Source: an uncultured Collinsella sp.
Lineage (GTDB): Bacteria; Actinomycetota; Coriobacteriia; Coriobacteriales; Coriobacteriaceae
DNA: 33,465 nt
Assembly (NCBI GenBank): GCA_900540935.1
Contig: UQHW01000024.1
Coordinates: 1 to 33,465 of the forward strand
Direction: 5' to 3'
Part shown: positions 13,764 to 21,337 of the stretch, one piece after another
Layout of the letters: every line of letters starts with the position of its first letter
Position numbering within the stretch: the stretch's first letter is position 1
Position numbers and translations under genes: made by a program
The notes under the pieces: generated by a model
Seen by the model: only the letters and a program-made list of their open reading frames with translations
Databases searched by the model: none
Told to the model about the DNA's origin: nothing

Positions 13764-15023
13764 ATGGCAAACGAGATCTGGACCATCAAGCGTTGTCTCG
13801 AGTGGACCAAGGAGTACCTGGCCGAGCGCGGTGAGGAGCATCCCCGTCTTTCTGCCGAGTGGCTGCTGTGCGCGGCAACGGGCCTGGCGCGTATCGACTT
13901 GTATATGCGCATGGACGAGACGCTCGACGCAGCGCAGCTCGAGACCATGCATGCGGCCGTCGTTCGTCGCGCCAAAGGCGAACCGCTGCAGTACATCACC
14001 GGTAGCACGCAGTTTCGCATGATCGACGTCGCGTGCGCCCCCGGCGTGCTCATCCCGCGCCCCGAGACCGAGATGCTCGTCGAGGAAGTATTCAATTATC
14101 TGGATGCCGAGGTACTGAGCCCCGAGGCCGCTGCCCGCCAGCGCGTGGAGCTGCCTTGGAACGATGAGGTCGAGCAGGCTCGCAAAGCCGAGGCGGCGCT
14201 GGCCGACGAGCGAGCGACGGCCGAGCGCCGTGCTGCCAACCTCACGGCCGCCGACGAGGCTGCGCTGGGTAGCGACGTGCTCGGTAGCCGTGCCTATGCC
14301 GAGGAACTGGCCGACCGCGAGGCCGAGGAAGCCGCCGCGCAGGCGGCAGAAGCAGGGGCCATGGAAACCCCCGAGCCCGAGCTCGACGAATACGGCATCG
14401 CCATTGAGGACAACGACCAACAGACGACTCCCGCGCAAGATGCCGCCGAGGCCAACGTACCCGCTCCAGCCGAGTCCCGCATCGCCCGCGTTCTCGAGGT
14501 CGGCTGCGGCACGGGATGCATCTCGCTCTCGCTTGCCTGGGAGCGTCGCGGCCACGTCACCTGCACTGCTACCGATATCGAGCCGCGCGCCATCGACCTT
14601 GCTACCAAAAACCGCGATGCGCTTGGCCTCACGTCCGACGAGGTCGCCTTCAGCCTCACGAACCTGGTGAGCTCGATTCCCCGCGAAGAGTGGGGCACCT
14701 TCGACGTCCTCGTCTCCAACCCTCCGTACATTCCCACCGACGTCATGCGCTCGCTGCCGCACGAGGTCAAGGATTTTGAGCCCGACCTGGCGCTCGAAGG
14801 CGGTGCCGACGGCCTCGATATCTTCCGCCGCCTGCTCAATGCGGCGCCTTACATGCTGCGCGCCGGCGGCCTGTTTGCCTGCGAGCTCTACGAGGGTGCC
14901 CTCGATGCCGCGGCCGAGCTCTGTCGCCAGGCAGGCCTTTCGGACGTGCGTATCGTCCATGACCTCACTGATCGCCCCCGCATCGTCCGAGCCATCGTCA
15001 CCGAGCCCAAGCAGCGCATTTAA
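13764..15023 (+). CDS. prmC: Release factor glutamine methyltransferase PrmC with a large acidic insertion
   Basis: PrmC uses S-adenosylmethionine to methylate the Gln of the GGQ motif in release factors. The 419-residue protein has the N-terminal helical domain (1-110), including GEPLQYITGSTQF and LIPRPETEMLVEE, and a methyltransferase domain with VLEVGCGTGCISLSLA near 243-258 and the catalytic NPPY at 319-322. Between them, residues about 117-238 form an insertion of roughly 120 residues rich in Ala, Glu and Asp, absent from the 277-residue E. coli enzyme. It is probably a disordered or helical linker. ATG 13764 follows AGGGGAGG; an earlier in-frame ATG at 13689 overlaps the promoter. Confidence 0.95.
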   Translation: MANEIWTIKRCLEWTKEYLAERGEEHPRLSAEWLLCAATGLARIDLYMRMDETLDAAQLETMHAAVVRRAKGEPLQYITGSTQFRMIDVACAPGVLIPRPETEMLVEEVFNYLDAEVLSPEAAARQRVELPWNDEVEQARKAEAALADERATAERRAANLTAADEAALGSDVLGSRAYAEELADREAEEAAAQAAEAGAMETPEPELDEYGIAIEDNDQQTTPAQDAAEANVPAPAESRIARVLEVGCGTGCISLSLAWERRGHVTCTATDIEPRAIDLATKNRDALGLTSDEVAFSLTNLVSSIPREEWGTFDVLVSNPPYIPTDVMRSLPHEVKDFEPDLALEGGADGLDIFRRLLNAAPYMLRAGGLFACELYEGALDAAAELCRQAGLSDVRIVHDLTDRPRIVRAIVTEPKQRI

Positions 15024-15040
15024 GCTGAACTAATAGACAT

Positions 15041-15089
15041 TTGCTCAAGTTTGCTCTTGCAATATACCGTAAAACTTCTACTATAGAAG
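15041..15089 (+). promoter_or_regulatory. Candidate promoter and operator of the toxin-antitoxin pair
   Basis: TTGCTC (15041-15046) and TATACC (15063-15068) with a 16-bp spacer. Just downstream, CTTCTA (15075-15080) and TAGAAG (15084-15089) form a perfect 6-bp palindrome with a 3-bp centre, adjoining the ribosome binding site. Autorepression by an Xre antitoxin at such a site would be typical. Confidence 0.4.
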
Positions 15090-15098
15090 GAGAAAGGT

Positions 15099-15494
15099 AT
15101 GTCAAATCAGCCGCATCGATACCGCATTGTGCTCGATTACATCGAACCTTGGCTCGATGAGCAGGATGAAGCTACGCTGAAGCAGATTTATGCAGACCTT
15201 TTGGTGCTCGAGAAGGAAGGTCCTAGCCTTGGTCGTCCGCTGGTTGACCGCGTGAAGGGCTCGAAATTGCATCATTTAAAGGAACTAAGGGTGACGTCGT
15301 GCGGACCGTCGGTGATTCGTATCCTTTTTGCCTTTGACCCCAAACGTCAGGCAGTGTTGCTGTTGGCGGGAGATAAGTCGCAGGCGGAGTCGTCGAAGGC
15401 AAAGTGGAACGGCTGGTATGCGATCAGCATTCCCAGGGCGGAACAAATATACCGTCGCCATGTAAGGAGGCTCGATCAAGATGGAGCTGCATGA
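15099..15494 (+). CDS. RelE/HigB (phage Gp49-like) family toxin
   Basis: The 131-residue protein fits the Gp49/HigB-like branch of the RelE superfamily: a helical first part, GRPLVDRVKGSKLHHLKELRV, then VIRILFAFDPKRQAVLLLAGDK. This family usually comprises ribosome-dependent mRNA endoribonucleases whose activity is blocked by the partner antitoxin. The ATG has AGAAGGAGAAAGG upstream. The toxin-first order and the 14-bp overlap with the Xre gene are typical of higBA-type modules. It lies between prmC and tsaC, normally neighbours, and is less GC-rich than either, which indicates insertion. Toxic activity cannot be judged from sequence. Confidence 0.88.
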   Translation: MSNQPHRYRIVLDYIEPWLDEQDEATLKQIYADLLVLEKEGPSLGRPLVDRVKGSKLHHLKELRVTSCGPSVIRILFAFDPKRQAVLLLAGDKSQAESSKAKWNGWYAISIPRAEQIYRRHVRRLDQDGAA

Positions 15495-15783
15495 GTATAT
15501 GGAATCACGCGGGATAGCGCGTGAATCTATTGCCGCCGAGCAGGAGAAAACTCGTGAACGTATCGAAGCCTATAAGCTCGCTCAAATTCGCAAACTAAAG
15601 GATCTGACGCAGGCCTCGGTGGCCCAGTCGATGGGTGTTTCTCAAAAACGCATATCGGAGCTCGAGCGCGGGGAGCTGGGATCAATGAGGCTCGACACGC
15701 TGAGCAGGTACGCAGAAAGTCTCGGCGGAAAGCTTGTCGCAAGCATTGAGTTTCCCGATCGTACCGTTACGCTTGCTCGCTAA
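15481..15783 (+). CDS. Xre family antitoxin / DNA-binding protein
   Basis: The 100-residue protein has an Xre-type helix-turn-helix at about residues 37-90: LKDLTQASVAQSMGVSQKRISELERGELGSMRLDTLSRYAESLGG. It is preceded by a helical region (IAAEQEKTRERIEAYKLAQIRK) that may hold the toxin-binding or dimerisation part. It overlaps the toxin gene by 14 bp, and AAGGAGG at 15461-15468 serves as its ribosome binding site. Expected role: neutralise the upstream toxin and repress the shared promoter. Confidence 0.9.
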   Translation: MELHEYMESRGIARESIAAEQEKTRERIEAYKLAQIRKLKDLTQASVAQSMGVSQKRISELERGELGSMRLDTLSRYAESLGGKLVASIEFPDRTVTLAR

Positions 15784-15930
15784 AAATCTGCAATAACCCC
15801 CTCACTTTCACCGACTATTAGAGCCGCTCACCAAACCAACATGCGCTCTGGGCAAATAGGTTGAATGTTTCGTGCGAGAATGCCCCACAGTAAACAAACT
15901 TGCACCGGAGCGTAAGGGGCTGGCATACAC

Positions 15931-16674
15931 ATGCAGACGGTCTATCGGGTATACGAGGGAACGCGCGAGCCGCATCGGCTTGCCGTCGAGCGCACGGCCG
16001 AGGTGCTCGGCCGCGGCGGCCTGGCTTTGATCCCGACCGAGACCGTCTACGGTGTCGCCGTGGCAGTCAACGCCTTCTCGGACGCCGTGCCCCAAGATAC
16101 AAGCGAATTCCCATCGTGGCCGCGCGATCCGCAGGCTGCCGTCAACGGTGCCGCAGTCCCTGCGCTTGGCACCGGCTATCGACGTATCTTCACTCTCAAG
16201 CAACGTGAACTCACGCAAACCGTTGCTTGGCTGGTCGATGGCGTTGAAGCACTCGACCGCTATGGCGTGGACATCCCGGAAGATGCCCGCGTGCTCGCGC
16301 GACGATGCTGGCCGGGAGCCCTGACTATCGTGGTCAAGGCAGCCCCCTGCGTGCCGACCTTTATGCGTGCCGCCGACGATACGGTGGCCCTGCGCGCTTC
16401 GGCCTCTCCCGTGGTCCAAGCGCTCATCCGCGCCTGCGGCAGTCCCCTTGCCTGCACGAGCGCCAACACGCACGGCGCGCCCTCGCCGGCAAGCTTTGCC
16501 GCCGTCGAGGGTCGCATCCTGGAGGGGGTCGATGTTGCCGTCGACGCCGGTGAGACCCCGTGTCGCGACGCCTCGACCATCGTGTCGTTCCAGCACGGCG
16601 AGCTCCAGATCCTGCGCCAAGGCGCACTTCCCGCATCAGAGATCGAGCGGGTCCTGTCCGACCCGATGCAATAG
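15931..16674 (+). CDS. tsaC: L-threonylcarbamoyladenylate synthase (TsaC/YrdC/Sua5 family)
   Basis: The 247-residue enzyme makes threonylcarbamoyl-AMP from threonine, bicarbonate and ATP, the first step of t6A37 tRNA modification. Visible motifs: LIPTETVYG (33-41), KxR as K90-Q-R92, a YrdC core segment RRCWPGALTIVV, and the ATP-side SAN at 177-179 in ACTSANTHGAPSP. About 35 extra residues separate TVYG...NAF from the KxR motif, an unusual insertion. No C-terminal Sua5 domain is present, so it is of the TsaC/YrdC type. The start at 15931 has AAGGGG 11 bases upstream, a rather long spacer. The prmC-tsaC pairing is common in Gram-positives; here the toxin-antitoxin genes lie between them. Confidence 0.9.
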   Translation: MQTVYRVYEGTREPHRLAVERTAEVLGRGGLALIPTETVYGVAVAVNAFSDAVPQDTSEFPSWPRDPQAAVNGAAVPALGTGYRRIFTLKQRELTQTVAWLVDGVEALDRYGVDIPEDARVLARRCWPGALTIVVKAAPCVPTFMRAADDTVALRASASPVVQALIRACGSPLACTSANTHGAPSPASFAAVEGRILEGVDVAVDAGETPCRDASTIVSFQHGELQILRQGALPASEIERVLSDPMQ

Positions 16675-16687
16675 AAAGGTGTAAGCG

Positions 16688-18229
16688 ATGTCGTTGAATC
16701 TGGGCAGCCTGGGCATGGAAGATGCCTCGTTTAACTTTGGCGGTTCCTACATCATGGCACTCGACTGCGGCACCACCTCGGTACTTGCGACCATCGTCGA
16801 CGAGTACGGATGCATCGTCGCGCAGGCACGTCGCAGCGTCAAAACCAGCTTCCCGCGTCCCGGTTGGGTAGAGCAAGACCCCATGGCGGTGCTTGCCAGC
16901 CAGATCGCCGTCATGATGGAAGTCCAGTTTAAGAGCGGTATCCACTCCGACCGCATTGCCGCCATCGGCATCTCCAACCAGCGCGAGACCACGGTGGTCT
17001 GGGATCGCGTGAGCGGCCAGCCCATCTATAACGCCATCGTATGGCAGTGCCGTCGCACCGCGTCTCAGATCGATAATTTGGTCGAGCGGGGCGCAGAAGA
17101 GCTGGTGCGCTCCCGCACGGGACTCACGCTCGATCCGTATTTCTCGGCTTCCAAGGTGCAGTGGATCCTCGACAACGTCGACGGTGCGCGTGAGAGCGCG
17201 GCGGCGGGCGACCTCATGTTCGGCACCATCGACACCTGGCTCATCTACAACCTCACCGGCAGTCAGGTCTTTGCCACCGACTACACCAATGCCAGCCGCA
17301 CGGCGCTCTTTAATATCCATACGCTCGATTGGGACGACGACCTGCTGGCGCTCTTTGACGTTCCACGTTCCATGATGCCCGAGGTTCGTTGGAGTTCGGG
17401 CGACTACGGCCGCGTCGCGAGCGATATCATGACCAACATGCCGCCCATCATGGGCGTGGCGGGCGATCAGCAGGCGTCGCTGTTCGGCCACTGCTGCTTC
17501 CATCCCGGCCAGACCAAAAACACCTATGGCACGGGTTGCTTTATGCTCATGAACACCGGCGACGAGGTCGTCGAATCCAAGAACGGTCTGGTCTCCACGA
17601 TCGGTATCGCCGCGGACGGCAAGATCAGCTATGCGCTCGAGGGTTCTATCTTTGCCGCCGGCTCAACCATGAACTGGCTGCGCAACAACATGGGCATCAT
17701 CTCGAGTGTGAGCGAGTCCGCGCAACTCGCCGCTTCGATCAACGACAACGAGGGCTGCTACTTCGTCCCCGCCTTCGCTGGCCTGGGCGCTCCCTGGTGG
17801 GACCCGCGTGCCCGCGGTATCGTGTGCGGCCTGACCGGTGCCTCGAGTCGCGCGACCATTGTGCGTGCGGCCTGCGAGTCCATGGCCTACCAGAGTTATG
17901 ACGTGCTGCGCGCCATGGAGCAGGACGTGGGACTTTCGATTGAGCGCCTGTCCGTCGATGGCGGCGCCTCACGCAACGAGTTCATCATGCAATTTCAGGC
18001 CGACCTGCTGGATATCCCCGTGCTGCAATGCGAGACGGTGGAGACCACGGCAATCGGTGCCGCGTACTTGGCGGGTCTTGCCGTCGGCTATTGGGAAGAC
18101 CTTGAAGAGCTGGAGCAAAATGCCCAGATCGTTAGGACCTTCCTTCCCCACATGTCCGCCGAGCGTCGCGAGCAAAACCTTGCGGGCTGGCGTGATGCAG
18201 TCAAGCGCTCGCTCAGTACCGCACAGTAG
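16688..18229 (+). CDS. glpK: Glycerol kinase
   Basis: The 513-residue FGGY-family kinase converts glycerol and ATP to glycerol 3-phosphate in the cytoplasm. Signature parts: ALDCGTTS (DQGTTS in most homologues), GISNQRETTVVWD, AIVWQCRRTA, the glycerol/ATP region DYTNASRTALFNIHTLDWDD, GVAGDQQASLFG, KNTYGTGCFMLMNTG and PAFAGLGAPWWDPRARG. It carries a 20-residue N-terminal extension (MSLNLGSLGMEDASFNFGGS); the ATG at 16688 is supported by GAAAGGTG 8 bases upstream. The gene starts 13 bp after tsaC, so it is probably cotranscribed, and no glycerol facilitator or glpD lies nearby. Its placement inside a housekeeping cluster is somewhat unusual. Confidence 0.95.
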   Translation: MSLNLGSLGMEDASFNFGGSYIMALDCGTTSVLATIVDEYGCIVAQARRSVKTSFPRPGWVEQDPMAVLASQIAVMMEVQFKSGIHSDRIAAIGISNQRETTVVWDRVSGQPIYNAIVWQCRRTASQIDNLVERGAEELVRSRTGLTLDPYFSASKVQWILDNVDGARESAAAGDLMFGTIDTWLIYNLTGSQVFATDYTNASRTALFNIHTLDWDDDLLALFDVPRSMMPEVRWSSGDYGRVASDIMTNMPPIMGVAGDQQASLFGHCCFHPGQTKNTYGTGCFMLMNTGDEVVESKNGLVSTIGIAADGKISYALEGSIFAAGSTMNWLRNNMGIISSVSESAQLAASINDNEGCYFVPAFAGLGAPWWDPRARGIVCGLTGASSRATIVRAACESMAYQSYDVLRAMEQDVGLSIERLSVDGGASRNEFIMQFQADLLDIPVLQCETVETTAIGAAYLAGLAVGYWEDLEELEQNAQIVRTFLPHMSAERREQNLAGWRDAVKRSLSTAQ

Positions 18230-18268
18230 GGCTGCGATGGGCTGCTCGATACAACAAACCGCTAAACT

Positions 18269-18352
18269 TATGCATGGCGTGCGGCGGCAACATTGCTGCG
18301 CGCCTTGTCAGCAAGGCCGTTTTGCGGCCGCAACGAAAGGGGCAATCAACCC
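18269..18352 (+). promoter_or_regulatory. Structured leader before upp
   Basis: This GC-rich leader can fold: GGCGTGCGGC and GCTGCGCGCC pair over 10 bp (two G-U pairs), CTTG/CAAG follows, then GGCCG/CGGCC overlapping a 12-bp palindrome TTGCGGCCGCAA. GGG and CCC flanking the start region could cover the ribosome site. Regulation by pyrimidines is a possibility, but I see no clear PyrR-binding sequence. Confidence 0.3.
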
Positions 18353-19000
18353 ATGACCGTCACCTACGATGCGTCCCGTGTGACGCTTGTCGATCACCCG
18401 CTCGTCCAGCACAAGCTGTCGATCCTGCGCGACAAAAACACCGGCACCAACCAGTTCCGCCAGCTCGTGCGCGAACTCGCGCTTTTTGACGGCTACGAGG
18501 CCATGCGCGACCTGCCTATGGAAGACGTCGAGGTCGAGACCCCCATCACTACCGCCACGTTCAAACAGCTCGCCGGCAAGAAACTCGCCATCGTGCCCAT
18601 CCTGCGTGCGGGCCTTGGCATGGTCGACGGCATTCTCGACCTGGTGCCCTCCGCTCGCGTAGGCCACATCGGTATGGAACGCGACGAGGTCACCCACGAG
18701 CCGCACGAGTATTACTGCAAGATGCCCAAGGATATCGACCAGCGCATCTGCCTGGTCGTCGACCCCATGCTCGCCACGGGCGGTTCGGCCGAGATGGCCA
18801 TCAGCTACCTGCGCGAGCGCGGTGTCAAGGACATCCGCATGCTGTGCATCGTCGCGGCCCCCGAGGGCCTCAAGTCGCTGACTGAGAAGGACCCTGATGT
18901 GCATATCTGTACCTGCGCCATCGACGACCATCTCAACGAGGCTGCCTACATCGTTCCCGGCCTCGGCGACGCCGGTGACCGCATCTACGGCACACTCTAG
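18353..19000 (+). CDS. upp: Uracil phosphoribosyltransferase
   Basis: The 215-residue enzyme salvages uracil with PRPP to form UMP. It has the family N-terminal segment VTLVDHPLVQHKLSILRDKNT, the AIVPILRAGLGMVDG region, the PRPP-binding loop LVVDPMLATGGSA and the C-terminal uracil-binding GLGDAGDRIYGT. Length is typical (about 208-215). ATG 18353 follows AAAGGGG; an earlier in-frame ATG at 18293 would run through the structured leader. upp directly before the atp operon is a recurrent arrangement in Gram-positive genomes. Confidence 0.96.
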   Translation: MTVTYDASRVTLVDHPLVQHKLSILRDKNTGTNQFRQLVRELALFDGYEAMRDLPMEDVEVETPITTATFKQLAGKKLAIVPILRAGLGMVDGILDLVPSARVGHIGMERDEVTHEPHEYYCKMPKDIDQRICLVVDPMLATGGSAEMAISYLRERGVKDIRMLCIVAAPEGLKSLTEKDPDVHICTCAIDDHLNEAAYIVPGLGDAGDRIYGTL

Positions 19001-19192
19001 TCGCTGGGCTAAGACGGCCGCGGCTGCAAATACGAAGAAACGGTGCGCGCGGACGAACAAAAGGCGACCGTGCGCACTCCTGTTAACGGACGTTTTGCCC
19101 TGCAGGGTTCGAGAAAAACGTATTACCGTACCTGCGGCATAAAGAAGGTCTTAAGAAAACGAACAGGTGCGTATTAACCGATGCTTTTTCGG

Positions 19193-19220
19193 TTGTACTT
19201 TAGCGATTGGCTCGTACAAT
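19193..19220 (+). promoter_or_regulatory. Candidate promoter of the ATP synthase operon
   Basis: TTGTAC (19193-19198) and TACAAT (19215-19220) with a 16-bp spacer, 61 bp before the first gene of the operon. The 19001-19192 interval has no gene. Confidence 0.5.
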
Positions 19221-19281
19221 AGTCACCAATGTTTGGCGGGAACTGTTCTGTGAAGCGTTAAAAAGGAAAGTGAGGACGCCA

Positions 19282-19593
19282 GTGTTTCAGATAGCCGATC
19301 TGCTCGCTATCGTTGCAGGCGCCATCGCGGGCGCAATTGCCTTCCTTCCCTTTGTCTTTACGCTCAAGCCGGTTCTTGACGATAAACAGAATGCGGACAT
19401 GCTCAAGGGTATGGTGAGTCTGGCGGTCTCGGCAATCGCCCTGCTCGTCTTTACCTTGGTTGTGTTTGTGTTGTTCGGAGAGGCATTTCGCATGTTCCTC
19501 CTGGGCGAGGCGATCGGCTTCGTGGCCTTTATGGCCGCCTGCACGGTTCGCGTCGCCAAGGCGCTGCGAGATCCTCATGAGGTCGAAAGGTAA
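19282..19593 (+). CDS. Small membrane protein at the head of the atp operon (AtpI-like position)
   Basis: This 103-residue protein has three to four hydrophobic segments (IADLLAIVAGAIAGAIAFLPFV, MVSLAVSAIALLVFTLVVFVLF, AIGFVAFMAACTV). It sits 3 bp upstream of atpB, where many bacteria encode AtpI/AtpZ assembly or ion-uptake proteins. Sequence similarity to AtpI is not obvious to me, so the link rests on position and topology. GTG 19282 is chosen as start because GAGGA lies 5 bases before it; the frame is open back to 19207 but without a good ribosome site there. Confidence 0.7.
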   Translation: MFQIADLLAIVAGAIAGAIAFLPFVFTLKPVLDDKQNADMLKGMVSLAVSAIALLVFTLVVFVLFGEAFRMFLLGEAIGFVAFMAACTVRVAKALRDPHEVER

Positions 19594-19596
19594 GTC

Positions 19597-20400
19597 GTGG
19601 AAATTTTTGAAAAGCTGCCTGATGAGATTAATCATCTGGTCAGCGAGTTCAGCTCCACCCCTGTCGTGGGCGATCTGAGCTGCGGCATCACGCAGTACTC
19701 GTTTTGGCTGATCGTCTCCACGATCGTGCTCCTGATCGTCCTGGCCGTGTTCAAGAAGAAGCAGACCCTGGTTCCCAAGGGCTTCTTCGTCAACGGTTTC
19801 GAGTACATCATCGAGTACGTCGAGAACGATATCGGCAAGGGCGTCGTGGGTGAGAACTGGAAGAAGCACTTCCCGTTCCTGTGCTCGCTTTTCCTGTTCA
19901 TCCTGATCAATAACATGATCGGCCTGATCCCGGGAATGAAGCCCGGCACCGGCGCAATCGGCTCCACCGCCGCGCTCGCCATCTTCGCCTTCGTGTACTT
20001 CATCTACTACGGATGCAAGGCTCACGGCGTGATCGGCTACATCAAGAGCCTCGCCCCGCAGGGCGTGAGCTTCCCGATGAACGTGCTCGTGTGGGTCGTC
20101 GAGCTTTTCTCGACCTTCCTGCGCCTCATCACGCTCGCCGTCCGTCTGTTCTGCAACATGTTCGCAGGACACGTGGTCATGGGCTCGTTTGCCATCATGG
20201 CGAGCATGTTCATGCAGCCGCTGCTTCAGCAGGTTTCCGCGGCTCACGCCGTCGGCGCCCTGCCTTCGCTGGCCTGGCTTGCCATCCTCATCCTGATCTA
20301 TGCGATCGAGCTTGTGGTCGGCGCCATCCAGGCTTACGTCTTCACGGTCCTTACCGCCGTGTATGTCTCCGAGGCAGAGGAGGTCGCGGAGGAGGAGTAG
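19597..20400 (+). CDS. atpB: ATP synthase Fo subunit a
   Basis: The 267-residue integral membrane protein forms the ion half-channels next to the c-ring. The essential Arg is R183 in LAVRLFCNMFAGH, matching the LALRLFGNM motif of other a subunits. LFLFILINNMIGLIPG and the closing helix IYAIELVVGAIQAYVFTVLTAVYVSEA are also typical. It starts with GTG at 19597, after AAAGG, only 3 bp past the small membrane protein gene. The C terminus ends in an acidic EEVAEEE. Confidence 0.96.
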   Translation: MEIFEKLPDEINHLVSEFSSTPVVGDLSCGITQYSFWLIVSTIVLLIVLAVFKKKQTLVPKGFFVNGFEYIIEYVENDIGKGVVGENWKKHFPFLCSLFLFILINNMIGLIPGMKPGTGAIGSTAALAIFAFVYFIYYGCKAHGVIGYIKSLAPQGVSFPMNVLVWVVELFSTFLRLITLAVRLFCNMFAGHVVMGSFAIMASMFMQPLLQQVSAAHAVGALPSLAWLAILILIYAIELVVGAIQAYVFTVLTAVYVSEAEEVAEEE

Positions 20401-20488
20401 TCTTCCGTTCGTGCCTTAAAGGTAAGGCAATTCGTTAAACCGCCGGTGCCCGTACCCATGGAGCCCGGCAGTTATAAAAAGGTTATCC

Positions 20489-20508
20489 TGCGTGAAATAA
20501 GACACGCA
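20489..20508 (+). promoter_or_regulatory. Hairpin before the atpE ribosome binding site
   Basis: TGCGTG (20489-20494) and CACGCA (20503-20508) form a 6-bp stem with an A-rich loop, followed by AAAGGAGG and the GTG start. The atpB-atpE gap (124 bp) is the longest inside the operon. It may set the high c-subunit yield or be an RNA processing site; this is inference. Confidence 0.35.
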
Positions 20509-20524
20509 CGACAAAGGAGGAATC

Positions 20525-20719
20525 GTGGGAGTTATCGGTTACGGTCTCGGTGTTATCGGCGCTGGTCTTGCTATCGGCCTGTCTGCTCTGGGTGCTACGG
20601 GTGCTATGGCCCGTCAGCCTGAGGTCCAGGGCCGCGTGTTCACCGTCTTCATCATGGGCTCCGCCTTCGGCGAGGCTCTGGCTCTGATCGGCTTCGTTGT
20701 CGCGCTGATCGTTAAATAG
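20525..20719 (+). CDS. atpE: ATP synthase Fo subunit c
   Basis: The 64-residue hairpin protein has two membrane helices joined by the polar loop MARQPEVQGR. The ion-binding carboxylate is Glu50 in GSAFGEALALIGFVV. The Na+-type ligands (Gln in helix 1, Ser/Thr after the Glu) are absent, so H+ coupling is likely. It is short for the family (usually 70-80) because the N terminus begins right at helix 1. GTG 20525 is preceded by a near-ideal AAAGGAGG, consistent with the need for many copies per complex. Confidence 0.95.
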   Translation: MGVIGYGLGVIGAGLAIGLSALGATGAMARQPEVQGRVFTVFIMGSAFGEALALIGFVVALIVK

Positions 20720-20734
20720 CACGGAGCGTCAAGT

Positions 20735-21337
20735 ATGAATCTTTCATCCCAGAAGAGCGCGATCGCACTCTCCGCGTCCGCGGCCGCGCTGCTCATGCCG
20801 GTTTCCGCGTTCGCTGAGGACGGCGCTGCCGGTGCGGACATCCTCATCCCTAAGATGGCGGAGTTCATCCCGGCGCTTATCGCCTTCCTGATTATCTGGA
20901 TCGTGCTGGCCAAGGTCGCCCTGCCGGGCATCATGAAAACCATGGAGGAGCGCGGCAAGAAGATCGAGGAGAGCCTCGACGAGGCCGAGAAGACCAAGCA
21001 GGAGGCTATCGCCAAGCGCGCTGAGTCCGACTCGATCGTCACCGACGCCCGTCGTCAGGCTGCCGACATTGTTCTCGAGGCCCGTAAGGACGCCGAGTCC
21101 GAGCGCGCCCGTATCATCGAGGCTGCTCACAAGGAGGCCGAGGAGATCATCGCCAAGGCCCATACGACCGTCGAGGACGAGCGCAAGTCCATCTACGCCG
21201 GTGCCGCGAGCTCCATCGCCGACCTGTCCGTTGCCGTCGCCACCAAGATTGTGGGCGAGGCGCTCGAGGACGAGGGCGAGCAGAAGAAGCTCATCGAGCG
21301 CTACATCCAGGAAGCAGGTAGCCTGAATGCCGACTAG
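20735..21337 (+). CDS. atpF: ATP synthase Fo subunit b with signal-peptide-like N terminus
   Basis: The 200-residue stator subunit has one membrane helix (about 40-60, FIPALIAFLIIWIVLAKVALP) and a long charged coiled coil that reaches F1 and the delta subunit. Before the helix is a segment that looks like a cleavable signal peptide: MNLSSQKSAIALSASAAALLMPVSAFAEDG, with a possible AFA|E cleavage site. Ordinary b subunits start with the membrane helix. A processed N terminus would place it outside, matching b topology. The gene overlaps atpH by 11 bp. Confidence 0.94.
   Translation: MNLSSQKSAIALSASAAALLMPVSAFAEDGAAGADILIPKMAEFIPALIAFLIIWIVLAKVALPGIMKTMEERGKKIEESLDEAEKTKQEAIAKRAESDSIVTDARRQAADIVLEARKDAESERARIIEAAHKEAEEIIAKAHTTVEDERKSIYAGAASSIADLSVAVATKIVGEALEDEGEQKKLIERYIQEAGSLNAD

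Noticed and set aside
19085..19125. tRNA-like GGTTCGAGA sequence
   Set aside because: No acceptor stem, anticodon arm or 3' partner can be drawn around it.
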